Assembly (NCBI RefSeq): GCF_029433395.1
Contig: NZ_JAQTHW010000002.1
Coordinates: 124,001 to 188,000, forward strand
Direction of reading: 5' to 3'
DNA from: Bifidobacterium sp. ESL0763
GTDB lineage: Bacteria; Actinomycetota; Actinomycetes; Actinomycetales; Bifidobacteriaceae
DNA: 64,000 nucleotides
Both the position numbers and the translations under genes were made by a program. Position 1 is the stretch's first letter; each line of letters opens with the position of its first letter. The notes beneath the pieces were generated by a model. That model was given only the letters and a program-made list of their open reading frames with translations. It did not search any database and was not told the origin of the DNA. Of this stretch, positions 8,551 to 18,192 are shown one piece after another.

Positions 8551-8777
8551 AAGTAGGGCAATGAGGATTGTCCCGCTGGGTTGGAATAATGGTAAGGCTT
8601 GTGTCTGGAGGGGAGACCCGCTAGCACAGCACAGCAATATCGGTTGCGGGAGGAGACCCGCGACGTCAGATGCACCAAGGTTCGGCGCGGCCCCAGAGGC
8701 ACGGCCGGGCGAGGTATGTCACGATGGCGCCGTAGGCGACCGATGGCACCGCACAGACAAGAAAAGGAGCCATATTC
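8551..8777 (+). promoter_or_regulatory. Putative rplK-rplA leader
   Basis: This is the gene-free stretch directly before rplK. It contains a GCGGG (8646-8650) / CCCGC (8657-8661) hairpin with loop AGGAGA, followed by GACGTCAGATGCACC, which recalls the GATGC element of L1-binding sites in 23S rRNA and L11-operon leaders. L1 feedback on this operon is known in other bacteria, but its presence here is an inference. A promoter probably lies near 8565-8600 but no box is convincing. Confidence 0.35.
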
Positions 8778-9206
8778 ATGGCTGGAAAAAAGGTCACTGC
8801 GCTGATCAAGCTGCAGATCGAGGCCGGCAAGGCCAACCCCGCGCCGCCGCTCGGCCCTGCGCTCGGTTCGCACGGCGTCAACATCATGGACTTCTGCAAG
8901 TCCTACAATGACGCGACGAAGGACAAGATGGGGCAGGTCATCCCTGTCGAGATCACCGTCTACGAGGATCGTTCCTTCGACTACATTCTTAAGACCCCGC
9001 CGGCCGCGGCCCTGCTGCTCAAGGCCGCCGGCATCAAGAAGGGCACCGACAACCCGCTGACCCACAAGGTCGGTTCCGTCACCTCGGCCCAGGTCCGCGA
9101 GATCGCCGAGACCAAGATGGCCGATCTTTCCGCTCGCGACGTCGAGGCCGGAATGAAGATCATCGCGGGCACCGCCCGTTCGATGGGCATCACGGTCGAA
9201 GGCTGA
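8778..9206 (+). CDS. rplK: 50S ribosomal protein L11
   Basis: The 142-residue protein starts [19 protein letters not shown] and continues with [20 protein letters not shown], the L11 hallmark N-terminal domain. The C-terminal rRNA-binding domain contains [15 protein letters not shown] and GTARSMGI. L11 forms the GTPase-associated centre on 23S rRNA helices 43-44. AAAAGGAG precedes the ATG. It is 14 nt from rplA. Confidence 0.98.
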
Positions 9207-9220
9207 GAGGGGACACAGAG

Positions 9221-9913
9221 ATGACTAAGCATTCCAAGAAGTACCGCGAGGCGGCCGAGAAGGTCGATAGCAGCAACCTGTACACCGCTTCCGAGGCGAT
9301 CGCCCTGCTCAAGAGCATGCCCGAGCGCGGTTTCGACGAGACCCTCGAGGCGACCTACTGCCTCGGTGTCGACCCCCGCAAGGCCGACCAGCTCGTGCGT
9401 GGCGTGGTCAACCTGCCCAACGGCACCGGCAAGACCGCGACCGTCCTCGTCTTCGCGCGTGGCCCCAAGGCCACCGAGGCCACCGAGGCCGGCGCCGACC
9501 TGGTCGGTGACGACGACATGGTGGCGAAGGTCCAGGGTGGATTCCTTGACTTCGACGCCGTCGTGGCGACCCCCGACATGATGGGCAAGGTCGGCCGCCT
9601 GGGCCGCGTGCTCGGCCCCCGTGGCCTCATGCCGAACCCCAAGACCGGCACCGTGACCATGGACGTGGCCAAGGCAGTCAAGGACATCAAGGGCGGCAAG
9701 ATCGAGTTCCGCGTTGACAAGGACGGCAATCTGTCGTTCATCATCGGCAAGAAGTCCTTCGAGCAGAAGGCTCTGGAGGAGAACTTCCAGGCCGTGGCCG
9801 ACGAGATCAAGCGTCTGCGCCCGGCGACCGTGAAGGGCCGCTACATCTCCAAGGCGACGCTCACCTCCACGATGGCCCCCGGCGTGCCGCTCGACATCGC
9901 GACGCTCGCCTGA
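9221..9913 (+). CDS. rplA: 50S ribosomal protein L1
   Basis: The 230-residue protein has normal length. Conserved segments are [20 protein letters not shown], the central [20 protein letters not shown] block and the C-terminal [11 protein letters not shown]1 forms the mobile stalk of the 50S subunit and often represses its own operon by binding the leader. The start is ATG 9221, preceded by GAGGGGA. It is the second gene of the rplK operon. Confidence 0.98.
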   Translation: MTKHSKKYREAAEKVDSSNLYTASEAIALLKSMPERGFDETLEATYCLGVDPRKADQLVRGVVNLPNGTGKTATVLVFARGPKATEATEAGADLVGDDDMVAKVQGGFLDFDAVVATPDMMGKVGRLGRVLGPRGLMPNPKTGTVTMDVAKAVKDIKGGKIEFRVDKDGNLSFIIGKKSFEQKALEENFQAVADEIKRLRPATVKGRYISKATLTSTMAPGVPLDIATLA

Positions 9914-9970
9914 GTAGGTCTTTCCAAGATCGGGTGACGATGGCCTGAAATGGCCGTCAGTCGTTTGCAG

Positions 9971-10015
9971 AAGGTCCCGAACCAGTGCATGATGCACCAG
10001 TTCGGGACCTTTCGC
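9971..10015 (+). terminator. Intrinsic terminator between rplA and the convergent pucR-like gene
   Basis: A perfect 12-bp inverted repeat AAGGTCCCGAAC (9971-9982) / GTTCGGGACCTT (10000-10011) has an inner GTGC/GCAC pairing and ends in TTTC. Lying between convergent genes, it may serve both. Confidence 0.75.
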
Positions 10016-10147
10016 ATATTCTGGGACATCCGGAAGATTGTCTCGCGTGGACTTTCCGGGAATCGCACATGCCTGTTCGCCATCAGACGGGCCTTATCCG
10101 GATACGCTTGCCCATACAGGGGCACCCATGGCGCAAGTCGGCGGATG

Positions 10148-11131
10148 TCAGCGCCGGTCGCGGATGCGGCCGATGACGATGGCGGTGCGCAGCACGAAGG
10201 CGTCGCGCGGATCGCCGGCGTCCCAGCCGGTGGATTCGGCGGCGCGCTTGATGCGGTAGCGCACCGTGTTCGGATGCACGTTGAGCTCCTTGGCGGTGAC
10301 GTCGAGCGCGCCGCCGTTGTCGAGGAACGCGGAGACAGTCTGCAGCGTCGGATCGTTGTCGTTGTTGGTCAGCAGGCTGCGGTAGACGTGCTCGTAGAGC
10401 TCGTCGGCGGCGTCCTCGTCGCCGATCAGGGCCCGCTCGGGGAGCATGTCGTCGGCGCGCATCGGCCTGGAGGGCGCGCCGATCGCGGGCAGCGCCTCGA
10501 ACGAGGCCAGGGTGGCAGACAGCGAATGTGCCGCGCCGGCAAGGTCGCGCCGCGTCGGCCCGAGGCACACCGGTTCGTCGGACTTGAAGGCCTCCATCAC
10601 CGCGGTGCAGGTCACCTCTGGGGTCACCGCGCTCTGCATGACGATGAGCGCGAGCGTGAGCCCATGGGCGCGCCCGACCAGGCAATGCCCACCGCCGAGG
10701 TCGCGCACCTTTGCCTCGATGATCGAGCGCGAAGTGGCGAAATCGATGGCCGCGGTGCCGCCGATGGAGAAGCAGGAGAACTCGTCGGGCCAGTCCAGCA
10801 CATGCAGCAGGGCGTGCACCCGTCCGTCGCAGAGGCCGCCGGCCAGGCATTCGAAGGCGATGGACCTGAGCGTCGCCTTGCTCGAAAAGTCGAGGTGCGG
10901 GGCGTGCGAGGGATTGTCCTGCACGTCGGCGAGCACCTTGATCCGCTTGTTCGCGTCATCGTCGCGCAGGTGGACTTCGCCTTCGCCGGCGGAACGCAGT
11001 GGCATCGCGTCGGTGTTCGAACCGTCATCGCCAGAGCCGGCCGCACCGGCGCCATCGCCGGCCTTGGCGGCCATCGAGCGTTTCATGCCGACGATCAGGT
11101 CGAGGAAATCGGGGACGTCGCGCATGCTCAT
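10148..11131 (-). CDS. PucR-family transcriptional regulator
   Basis: The protein has 327 residues. The C-terminal 70 residues carry the PucR-type helix-turn-helix (FLDNGGALDVTAKELNVHPN then TVRYRIKRAAE), and the middle region resembles the GGDEF-like/CdaR linker of that family. The start overlaps the stop of the upstream minus-strand membrane-protein gene by four bases (ATGA, 11128-11131), so the two are co-translated. In Streptomyces and mycobacteria, regulators of this type sit beside fatty-acid synthesis genes (FasR-like). Here biotin ligase, carboxylase and FAS-I genes lie within 20 kb, so control of lipogenesis is a reasonable but unproven guess. Confidence 0.75.
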   Translation of the reverse strand: MSMRDVPDFLDLIVGMKRSMAAKAGDGAGAAGSGDDGSNTDAMPLRSAGEGEVHLRDDDANKRIKVLADVQDNPSHAPHLDFSSKATLRSIAFECLAGGLCDGRVHALLHVLDWPDEFSCFSIGGTAAIDFATSRSIIEAKVRDLGGGHCLVGRAHGLTLALIVMQSAVTPEVTCTAVMEAFKSDEPVCLGPTRRDLAGAAHSLSATLASFEALPAIGAPSRPMRADDMLPERALIGDEDAADELYEHVYRSLLTNNDNDPTLQTVSAFLDNGGALDVTAKELNVHPNTVRYRIKRAAESTGWDAGDPRDAFVLRTAIVIGRIRDRR

Positions 11132-13578
11132 GCCTTCATCCTAGTCCGTGGCGCGTTCGCCTCGCGGGGATTCCGGCGATTGTTCCCGGGGCGCATGCCG
11201 GCCCGCCGGTCGGCGAGGCTGTCCTGCCAGAAGGTGATCGCAACGAACCCGAGCAGGAAGGCCAGGGGCAGCATATGCCGCTCGAAGTTGTTGGCCGGCG
11301 AGGTGATCATGACGCCCATGAGCAGCAGCAGCGGGATGTGCGTGACGAGCGTGCGCCAGCGCCGCTGGATGACCTCGGCGGCCCCGATCAGCAGGGTGGC
11401 GATGACGTAGGTGTTGCCGTGGATGATCCAGCCGAGCACCGGGATGTGGCTCCACTGCTTGGCGAACTGGGTGATCGCTCCGCGCCAGGGCGCGCACCAG
11501 GAGCCGATCCATGCGGTCGTGGTGCGCACGTACTCGTTGGAGGCGTAGTAGGTCATGTCGATGTAGGGGCCGTCGGCGATGTCGAAGTAGCCGTAGCTCT
11601 TGGCCATCAGCGCGTCGAGCGAGACGCGTGGGTTGGCCTTGACGATCTGCAGCCACGCCTTGTTGAGGTTGGCCATGTCGGCGGCGGTGACGGTGCGCCA
11701 GCGGTAGCTGACCTTCTTCGACTGGATGCCCGAGGACTTCACCGGGTCCGCGTCCTGCTGCTTGTAGGCCTCCGCCATCTGGTCGAGGTTGAAGATCGGG
11801 GCGAGCTCGTCGCGCGCGGATTGGGGGATGGTCTTCGGCTCGAGCCTGGCGACGCGGGCGATCTGCTGCAGCTGGACGCCGTGGCTCTCGATGGGGTCGC
11901 CGCCGATAATCGTTCCGTTCGCGATGAGCAGCGACAGGCCGCCGTGCACCACGACCAGCGGCAGCAGGATGCCGACGGCATAGGTCTTCCAACGCTTGCG
12001 GTCGCTGACCAGCAGCAGCACGATCTCGACGACGAGGATGTACCAGGCGTATTTGGCGGAAATCAGCATCACGACCGTCGAGACGGCCAGGGCGGCGAGG
12101 CTGTGGCCGCGTATCTGGCCGAGCAGGGGAGCGCCGGTCAGCCGCTTCCTGTCGGATTTTCCGGATTCTCCGGATTTTCCGTCATGGTGTGGTCGCTCGA
12201 TGCGCATGCCGCGGGTCATCAGCAGCTCGTAGACCACGCCGAACCACCAGATGAAGGCGAAGGCGAAAAGCGGCGACTTGGTCAGGCTGATGGTGGAGAA
12301 GACGGCCAGCGGGCAGAACAGGAAGAACGCCATGATGGCCAGGCGGACGAGCGGGCCGATGATCGGCAGCGCGCCGACGAGCTTGTCGCCATCGGTGCCT
12401 TTGACCGACGTGGCGTCAGCGCCATCATGCTTGTTCCGGTCGTCCTTGCCGTTCGCGCCGTTGCGCACATGGGCGAGCCAGGGGCGGTTGAGGAACCGGT
12501 CGGCGGTGACCGCCACGCAGAAGACCGCGAAGAGGAACTGGGCGAAGGAGAGCGCCGCGATGCCCCAGTCGTTCGAGCCGGTGAAGAAGCGCGAGAGGGC
12601 CGCCACCGAGCCGTAGACCATGGTCAGCACGATGTTGTGCTGGTCGGTCAGGTAGGTCGGGTTGGCCGGCCACAGGTAGTGCGCGGTGGGGTAGATGTCC
12701 ATCGGCACGAAGGAGAAGAAGCCGATATAGGGTTCTCTGAGACCGGTCCACTGGTTCAACGCCCAGCTGAACTCGCGGAACTGACTGCGCAGGTCCGCGC
12801 CGAACGCGGTGACGAGCGTCGTCGGCACCCACAGCCAGCCGATCAGCAGGACGAGTGCGATGCGCTGCCAACGGTCGGTGCCGCGCATGAGCCAGCGGCG
12901 GCAGAGCGCGACGGCCTTGCGCGCGAACCGGCGGAAGCGTCCCTTGCCGGCCTTGCGCGATTTCGCTTGGGTCTGGCAATGGTGGTCGGCGGCAGAGTCG
13001 GTGCTTTCATCATCGCCACGAACGGTATCACCGCCGTCATCTTCTCCGTCTGTTGCGTGTGCGGAGGCTGCGCCATCGTGGTCGGCATCCTCGGTGACAC
13101 TGACGGCGACGGGTCGCGAGCCGCGCTTGCCATGATGCAGGCGGATCGAGGCGCGTTGGAACCACCAGCCCACCCGCCGCGGCACCAGCCGCAGCCCACG
13201 GGCGTAGCGCACCAATTCGATGATGATAATAAGGTAAGCGGCGAACGTGAGCACGCCGATCAGGCCGTTGATCCACGAGAAGGCGCCCAGGGTCGCGGCC
13301 TTGGGGTTGAGGTCGAACTGCCAATAGAGCGGGCCGATCGCGGTGCACCATGCGAGCCACAGGCAGGCCAGCACGGCCAGGCCCCAGCGGGCCGTCGCGC
13401 CGATGGCGCCGTGCCACTTGCCGCCTGCCGTGTTCCCGCCGTGCATGGTCTGCGTGTCGCGGGGAGAGGTTCGGGAACCGGTCCCAGACAATTCCGTGAC
13501 GTGCGCGATTCCCGGAATCTGGCCGTTCTCGCCCATGGCGTCCGGGCGCGGTCTCGCGGAATCGTTGGCATTGCTCAT
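11128..13578 (-). CDS. Large multi-spanning membrane protein of unknown function
   Basis: The protein has 816 residues. A polar N-terminus of about 70 residues precedes many hydrophobic helices (for example WGLAVLACLWLAWCTAIGPL, IALVLLIGWLWVP, AIMAFFLFCPLAVFSTISL, ILVVEIVLLLV), with a large polar loop of about 110 residues after the third helix. The layout of conserved aromatic loops between early helices and long extracytoplasmic segments near the C-terminus recalls GT-C-type glycosyltransferases or the DUF6020 group, but I cannot assign an activity. It is co-transcribed with the PucR-like gene (four-base overlap) and divergent from birA, with 72 bp between the starts. Confidence 0.7.
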   Translation of the reverse strand: MSNANDSARPRPDAMGENGQIPGIAHVTELSGTGSRTSPRDTQTMHGGNTAGGKWHGAIGATARWGLAVLACLWLAWCTAIGPLYWQFDLNPKAATLGAFSWINGLIGVLTFAAYLIIIIELVRYARGLRLVPRRVGWWFQRASIRLHHGKRGSRPVAVSVTEDADHDGAASAHATDGEDDGGDTVRGDDESTDSAADHHCQTQAKSRKAGKGRFRRFARKAVALCRRWLMRGTDRWQRIALVLLIGWLWVPTTLVTAFGADLRSQFREFSWALNQWTGLREPYIGFFSFVPMDIYPTAHYLWPANPTYLTDQHNIVLTMVYGSVAALSRFFTGSNDWGIAALSFAQFLFAVFCVAVTADRFLNRPWLAHVRNGANGKDDRNKHDGADATSVKGTDGDKLVGALPIIGPLVRLAIMAFFLFCPLAVFSTISLTKSPLFAFAFIWWFGVVYELLMTRGMRIERPHHDGKSGESGKSDRKRLTGAPLLGQIRGHSLAALAVSTVVMLISAKYAWYILVVEIVLLLVSDRKRWKTYAVGILLPLVVVHGGLSLLIANGTIIGGDPIESHGVQLQQIARVARLEPKTIPQSARDELAPIFNLDQMAEAYKQQDADPVKSSGIQSKKVSYRWRTVTAADMANLNKAWLQIVKANPRVSLDALMAKSYGYFDIADGPYIDMTYYASNEYVRTTTAWIGSWCAPWRGAITQFAKQWSHIPVLGWIIHGNTYVIATLLIGAAEVIQRRWRTLVTHIPLLLLMGVMITSPANNFERHMLPLAFLLGFVAITFWQDSLADRRAGMRPGNNRRNPREANAPRTRMKA

Positions 13579-13650
13579 GCTCTGGATTCTAGCGTGCGTC
13601 GTGAACCTGCCCGGGCCAGAGCGTGACGGCGGGCGCGTAGAGTGGTCAGC

Positions 13651-14643
13651 ATGAGCGAACAGTCATGGTCCGGCGTCCTCGCGAGGCGCCTTGAGCGGGT
13701 CGGGCAGGAATACGCCTTCTTCGCCGATGAAGTGGGAGCAATCACGCCGGCCATGCCACGCACCGCACTGGCCGCCGACGAACTGGTCGCGCTCGCGGCC
13801 GTCGACTCCACGAACATCCTGGGACGCACGCTGCTGGCGGATGGTGCGTTGGGACTCGTCGACGAGGGCGGGCCGCGCCTGGCCGTGATCTGCGCCGACG
13901 CGCAGTCCGCCGGCCACGGGAGGCTGGGGCGCCGGTGGAGCGACCAAGCCGGCTCGTCGCTGCTGGCCACTTTCGTGACCGCCTTGCCGCGCCGCCTGGT
14001 CACCGACCCGGAGCTCAACGGCTGGTTCACGATGGTCGCGGGCCTCGCCTCGCTCGACGCCCTGAACGGGGCGCTGGGGGAGTGCGGCGTCGAACCCCTT
14101 GGCGCGCATGACGGCGGCCTTATGCTCAAATGGCCGAACGATATCTTCCATGACGGCCACAAGCTGGGTGGCATCCTCGCCGAACTGGTGGAGCTGCCGG
14201 ATGGCGTGGACCGGTTTCGGAATCCGGGCGACACCGCCGCCGACGCCGAGCCGGCCGTGGGCGTGATGTTCGGCATCGGCATCAACCTCGCCCTGCCCGC
14301 CGAGGCGCTGCCCACCCCCATCTCCACCTCGCTGCAGTTGCTCTACCAAGGCCTTCCCGACGGCCGCACCGTGCGCGACATGGTCGCCGCGCGCTTGGCC
14401 GCCTCGCTGCGCCGTCGCCTGGCCGCCCTGGCCGCCGACCCGTCCGGGGAGCTGCCCCGCCTGCTTGACGAAACCCAACGCCACTGCTGGACCCTGGGTC
14501 GGCTGGTCGAGGCCAGGTTCGCCGACGGCACCACGCTTCGGGGCCGGGCCCTGTCGCTCAACGCCGACGCGTCGCTCACCGTCGAGGACGAATCCGGCGC
14601 GCCGCATGTGGTGCGCACCGCCGACGTGGGCGTGCTCGCCTGA
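13651..14643 (+). CDS. birA: Biotin--[acetyl-CoA-carboxylase] ligase
   Basis: The protein is 330 residues from ATG 13651 (MSEQSWSGVLARRLER); GTG 13642 is an alternative. The catalytic core has AVDSTNILGRTLL, SAGHGRLGRRWSD (biotinyl-AMP binding), KWPNDIFHDGHKLGGIL and a C-terminal SH3-like domain. There is no N-terminal winged helix, so it is a group I ligase without repressor function. It transfers biotin to the carrier domain of the carboxylase alpha subunit encoded at 25445-27367. An insertion of about 40 residues around FRNPGDTAADAEPAVG is present between conserved blocks. Confidence 0.92.
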   Translation: MSEQSWSGVLARRLERVGQEYAFFADEVGAITPAMPRTALAADELVALAAVDSTNILGRTLLADGALGLVDEGGPRLAVICADAQSAGHGRLGRRWSDQAGSSLLATFVTALPRRLVTDPELNGWFTMVAGLASLDALNGALGECGVEPLGAHDGGLMLKWPNDIFHDGHKLGGILAELVELPDGVDRFRNPGDTAADAEPAVGVMFGIGINLALPAEALPTPISTSLQLLYQGLPDGRTVRDMVAARLAASLRRRLAALAADPSGELPRLLDETQRHCWTLGRLVEARFADGTTLRGRALSLNADASLTVEDESGAPHVVRTADVGVLA

Positions 14644-14692
14644 ACGCGCCCGCGTGCCACGCCGCTCCATGGGCCCCGACGAAATCTGCAAC

Positions 14693-14703
14693 TGTTGGCA
14701 ACA
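14693..14703. promoter_or_regulatory. Candidate LacI-type operator upstream of kdgK
   Basis: TGTTGGCAACA is a dyad with arms TGTTG / CAACA. It matches sites at 16617-16627 (before uxaB) and 21121-21131 (before uxaC) as TGTTGNNAACA. It is inferred to bind the LacI-family protein encoded at 19880-20992. Confidence 0.5.
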
Positions 14704-14842
14704 AGATGAATGATTCCATGCTCCATTCCATAAGGTTGTGGGTACGGGACAATATGTGAGGAAAGTCACATAGCACTATGACGTAGTGGGAACGTTGGTT
14801 TCACTTGCCCCGCATCCATCCGGCAGATACAGAGGAGTGGGC

Positions 14843-15868
14843 ATGGTTGGCACAAACGAGGGTCCGGCGTTCGGGATTCGCGGTCTGCGCGCAGGTGGGA
14901 TATTGCTCGTCGGCGAGAGCATGGGGCTTTTCGCCGCCGACGAGGAAGGCTCGTGCAGCCGGGTGGACGAGTTCCACGCCTCGGTGGCCGGCGCCGAGCT
15001 CAACGTGGCCCTCGGCCTCAAGCGCCTCGGCCAGCGCCCCGTATACGTCACGCGTGTGGGCAAGGATCCCATGGGCGAGCGCATCACCTCGTTCATCAAC
15101 GACAACGGCCTCACCGATTCGCGGGTGGGCGTTGACGAAAGCCGTTACACCGGGTTCATGATGAAGACGAAGGTCTCCCATGGCGACCCGAAGACCTATT
15201 ACTTCCGCCGCGGCTCGGCGGCCTCCGCCATGTCGGCGCAGGACATGTTCGACCTCGACCTGCAGGGCATCTCCGTGCTGCACCTGACGGGGATCCTCTC
15301 GCCGCTTTCCGCAAGCACCATGGAGGCCGCCGATGCTCTGGTGGCCCGTGCGCGCTTCAACCACATCTTCGTCTCCTTCGACCCGAACCTGCGTCCGGTG
15401 CTCTGGGATTCCGAGCGCCAGATGCGCGCCACGCTCAAGAGGCTGGCCTCGCAGGCCGACCTGGTGCTGCCCGGACGGCGCGAGGGCGAGGAGCTCTTCG
15501 GCTGCTCCACCCCGCAGGACGTGGGCCGGGCATTCATCGACAACGGCGCGCGCTACGCCGTGGTCAAGGACGGGGCCCGCGGCGCGTGGGCGACCGACGG
15601 CACCCATGGCGTCTACGTGCCCGGATTCGTGGTGGACCACGTCGTCGACAGCGTCGGCGCGGGCGACGGATTCTCCGCCGGCCTGCTCTCCGCGCTGATG
15701 GAGGGCCTGCCCGTCGACAAGGCGCTCGAGCGCGGATGCGCCGTGGGCGCCATCCAGACCCAGTCGCCCTCGGACAACGAGGGACTGCCGACCCCCGAGC
15801 AACTCAAGGCGTTCATGGACGGTCACCGCCGTGCCGCCACACCCGACACACACAACGACAAGCAATGA
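14843..15868 (+). CDS. kdgK: 2-keto-3-deoxygluconate kinase (PfkB family)
   Basis: The protein is 341 residues from ATG 14843, with AGAGGAG five bases upstream. An upstream in-frame start at 14786 lacks a good ribosome-binding site. PfkB signatures are the N-terminal AGAELNVALGLKRLG and the C-terminal catalytic DHVVDSVGAGDGFSAGLLSA, whose GAGD aspartate is the base. It phosphorylates KDG to KDPG. The neighbouring aldolase gene starts 25 nt downstream and makes this substrate choice much more likely than ribokinase or fructokinase activity. It is the first gene of the hexuronate cluster. Confidence 0.85.
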   Translation: MVGTNEGPAFGIRGLRAGGILLVGESMGLFAADEEGSCSRVDEFHASVAGAELNVALGLKRLGQRPVYVTRVGKDPMGERITSFINDNGLTDSRVGVDESRYTGFMMKTKVSHGDPKTYYFRRGSAASAMSAQDMFDLDLQGISVLHLTGILSPLSASTMEAADALVARARFNHIFVSFDPNLRPVLWDSERQMRATLKRLASQADLVLPGRREGEELFGCSTPQDVGRAFIDNGARYAVVKDGARGAWATDGTHGVYVPGFVVDHVVDSVGAGDGFSAGLLSALMEGLPVDKALERGCAVGAIQTQSPSDNEGLPTPEQLKAFMDGHRRAATPDTHNDKQ

Positions 15869-15893
15869 GCAACGATTCCACGAAGGAGCGATC

Positions 15894-16595
15894 ATGACCA
15901 CCATCACCACCTATCCCAAGCGCGAGAGCCACGAAAGGCTGAGCCTCAAGGAGCAGACGGACTACCTCTGCTCGATCGGCGTCATCCCGCTGGTCACCTT
16001 CAACACGCCCGACGAGGCCGTCCCGCTCGCCCGCGCGCTGGCCGCCGGCGGCGTGCCCGTCGCCGAGGTGACGTTCAGGTCGGCCGCCGCGCTGGAAGGC
16101 ATGCGCCGCATCCACGCCGAGGTCCCGGAGGTCACCCTGATGGCCGGCACCGTTCACACCGTGCGTCAGGCGCACCAGGCGATCGAGGCGGGCTGCACCG
16201 GCATCGTCACCCCCGACTTCGACGAGCAGGTGGTCGACTGGTGCATGGGCGACGACATCCTCGTCGTGCCCGGCACCGCCGTGCCCACCGACGTGGAGAA
16301 GGCCTGGGACCGCGGCCTGCGCTACGTCAAGTTCTTCCCGGCCGAAGCCTACGGCGGCGTCAAGACGCTGAAGGCGCTCAACGGCCCGTTCTCCGACATG
16401 AAGTTCCTGCCGACCGGCGGGGTCTCGCTGAAGAACCTCAAGGACTACATCAGCCTGCCCAACGTCTTCGCCGTCGGCGGTAGCTTCCCGGTGCCGAAGG
16501 ACGCGCAGAACTCCGGTGACTGGGACGCCATCACCAAGGCCTGCAAGCAGGCGCGCGAGCTGGTCAAGCCGATCATCGAGGCCAAGAACGCCTGA
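15894..16595 (+). CDS. eda: 2-dehydro-3-deoxy-phosphogluconate (KDPG) aldolase
   Basis: The protein is 233 residues from ATG 15894, preceded by GAAGGAG. A class I aldolase pattern is visible: GVIPLVTFNTPDEAVPLARA, then PVAEVTFRS (the E of the catalytic pair), LMAGTVHTVRQAHQAIEAG, and the Schiff-base lysine in RYVKFFPAEAYGG followed by LPTGGVSLKNL. It splits KDPG into pyruvate and glyceraldehyde-3-phosphate. The N-terminal 25 residues are an extension relative to E. coli Eda. It lies in an operon with kdgK and is followed by a separate promoter/operator region for uxaB. Confidence 0.92.
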   Translation: MTTITTYPKRESHERLSLKEQTDYLCSIGVIPLVTFNTPDEAVPLARALAAGGVPVAEVTFRSAAALEGMRRIHAEVPEVTLMAGTVHTVRQAHQAIEAGCTGIVTPDFDEQVVDWCMGDDILVVPGTAVPTDVEKAWDRGLRYVKFFPAEAYGGVKTLKALNGPFSDMKFLPTGGVSLKNLKDYISLPNVFAVGGSFPVPKDAQNSGDWDAITKACKQARELVKPIIEAKNA

Positions 16596-16616
16596 GCGGC
16601 GCACGGCTGCGGACAA

Positions 16617-16627
16617 TGTTGTAAACA
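16617..16627. promoter_or_regulatory. Candidate LacI-type operator upstream of uxaB
   Basis: TGTTGTAAACA fits the TGTTGNNAACA pattern shared with the sites before kdgK and uxaC. It lies 31 bp before the preferred uxaB start. Confidence 0.45.
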
Positions 16628-16658
16628 ATAAGGAATTATGAGCAAAGGAGTCATAATC

Positions 16659-18104
16659 ATGGAGCATCTCAACAAGGAAGTGGCGCTGAAGCTGGGGCTG
16701 ACCAAGCCGGAGGCCGCCGATCGGCCGATCAAGGTCATCCAGTTCGGCGAGGGTGGGTTCCTGCGCGCGTTCGTCGACTGGACCTTCCAGAAGCTCAATG
16801 AGAAGGGACTGTTCAACGGCAACGTGGCCGTCGTGCAGCCTCTGGCGAAGGGCCGGGTCGATGACCTGCGCGCCCAGGACAACCTCTACACCGTGGTGCT
16901 CAAGGGCATCCTCGACGGCAAGACCGTGCAGAGCGAGACGCTGGTCGATTCCATCGGCAAGACGGTGAAGGTCTACGACGAGTGGGACCGCTACCTGGCC
17001 CTGGCCGACGACCCGGCCACCCAGATCATCATCTCCAACACCACGGAGGCTGGCATCGCCATCGACGACGCCGACACCGTGCAGATGACCCCGCCCAACG
17101 GCTACCCCGCCAAGCTGGCCCACCTGCTCAAGCGCCGCTTCGACAAGGGCCTGCCCGGATTCCTGATCGTGCCCTGCGAGCTCATCGCCGACAACGGCAA
17201 GGCGCTGCACGACGCGCTGATCGAGGTCTCGCACCGCTTCGGCTTCGGCGACGACTTCATCAAGTGGATCGACAGCGACAACACCTTCGTCTCCACCCTC
17301 GTCGACCGCATCGTCCCCGGCTTCCCGGCGGCGGAGGCCGACCAGCTCTGGAAGGACATCAACTACCAGGACGACCTGCTCGACAAGGCCGAGCCCTTCT
17401 ACTCCTGGGTCATCGCCGGCGACAAGGCCGCCCAGGCCAAGGTCGACGAGCTGATCCCCGCCAAGAAGCTCGGCATCAACCTCATCACCACCGACGACGT
17501 GCAGCCCTACCGCGAGCGCAAGGTCTACCTGCTCAACTGCCAGCACACCTCGCTCGCCCAGATCGCCCGCCTCGAGGGCATCTCCACCGTGGGCGACGCG
17601 ATGAACGACGAGACCATGCGCTCCTTCGTGCTCGGCGAGATGAACGAGGAGGTCATCCCCGTCCTCACCCTGCCGGCCGACGAGCTCAAGACCTTCGCCT
17701 CGCAGGTCATCGAGCGCTTCGCCAACCCGTTCAACGAGCACCGCCTCGATTCGATCGGCCTCAATTCCGTGTCGAAGTACAGCGTGCGCATCCTGCCGAT
17801 CGTCAAGCGCAACGTCGAACAGCGCGGCAGCCTGCCCAAGCGCCTGGTGCTGGCGCTCGCGGCCCTGCTCTACACCTACGGCGGATTCGCCGACGGCAAG
17901 GTCAACATCGACGATTCGCCCGAGGTGCAGGAGCTGTGCCTCAAGCTCGCCAAGAACGACTCCTACGTCCATGACGCCCTGGCGTCGGCCGAGCTGTGGG
18001 GCGAGGACCTCACGGCCATCGCCGGGCTCGAGGACCTGGTCAAGCAGGACTTCGAGGCCATCGGCAAGGACGGCATCGCCAGCCTGGTGCAGGGCCTGGC
18101 CTGA
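16659..18104 (+). CDS. uxaB: Tagaturonate reductase (mannitol dehydrogenase superfamily)
   Basis: The protein is 481 residues from ATG 16659, chosen over 16638 because AAAGGAG (16644-16650) has correct spacing. The N-terminal KVIQFGEGGFLRAFVDW nucleotide-binding segment and NTTEAGIAI are typical of UxaB, as opposed to mannitol or fructuronate enzymes. The substrate-domain lysine lies in the later conserved region containing SVSKYSVRILPIVK. It reduces D-tagaturonate to D-altronate with NADH. Its position before uxaA and near uxaC supports the galacturonate branch. Confidence 0.88.
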   Translation: MEHLNKEVALKLGLTKPEAADRPIKVIQFGEGGFLRAFVDWTFQKLNEKGLFNGNVAVVQPLAKGRVDDLRAQDNLYTVVLKGILDGKTVQSETLVDSIGKTVKVYDEWDRYLALADDPATQIIISNTTEAGIAIDDADTVQMTPPNGYPAKLAHLLKRRFDKGLPGFLIVPCELIADNGKALHDALIEVSHRFGFGDDFIKWIDSDNTFVSTLVDRIVPGFPAAEADQLWKDINYQDDLLDKAEPFYSWVIAGDKAAQAKVDELIPAKKLGINLITTDDVQPYRERKVYLLNCQHTSLAQIARLEGISTVGDAMNDETMRSFVLGEMNEEVIPVLTLPADELKTFASQVIERFANPFNEHRLDSIGLNSVSKYSVRILPIVKRNVEQRGSLPKRLVLALAALLYTYGGFADGKVNIDDSPEVQELCLKLAKNDSYVHDALASAELWGEDLTAIAGLEDLVKQDFEAIGKDGIASLVQGLA

Positions 18105-18128
18105 TCAACGGTTAACCAAGTCGCCGGT

Positions 18129-18164
18129 CGTCCCATGCGGGTCCGCGGAGGTCCGCATGGGACG
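18129..18164 (+). terminator. Hairpin between uxaB and uxaA
   Basis: A perfect 12-bp inverted repeat CGTCCCATGCGG (18129-18140) / CCGCATGGGACG (18153-18164) lacks a T run. It more likely stabilises or tunes the intercistronic mRNA than fully terminates. Confidence 0.5.
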
Positions 18165-18192
18165 GCGGCGCATCTAGGTGAAAGAGACGGAT

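Noticed and set aside
8345-8564. Small Val/Trp/Cys-rich ORFs in the G/T tract
   Set aside because: They are artefacts of GTG and TGG repetition, with no ribosome-binding site.
10999-13626. 875-residue plus-strand ORF opposite the membrane protein
   Set aside because: It is antisense to a clear multi-helix membrane protein, is rich in Arg/Gly/His/Glu without domains, and has no start signal.
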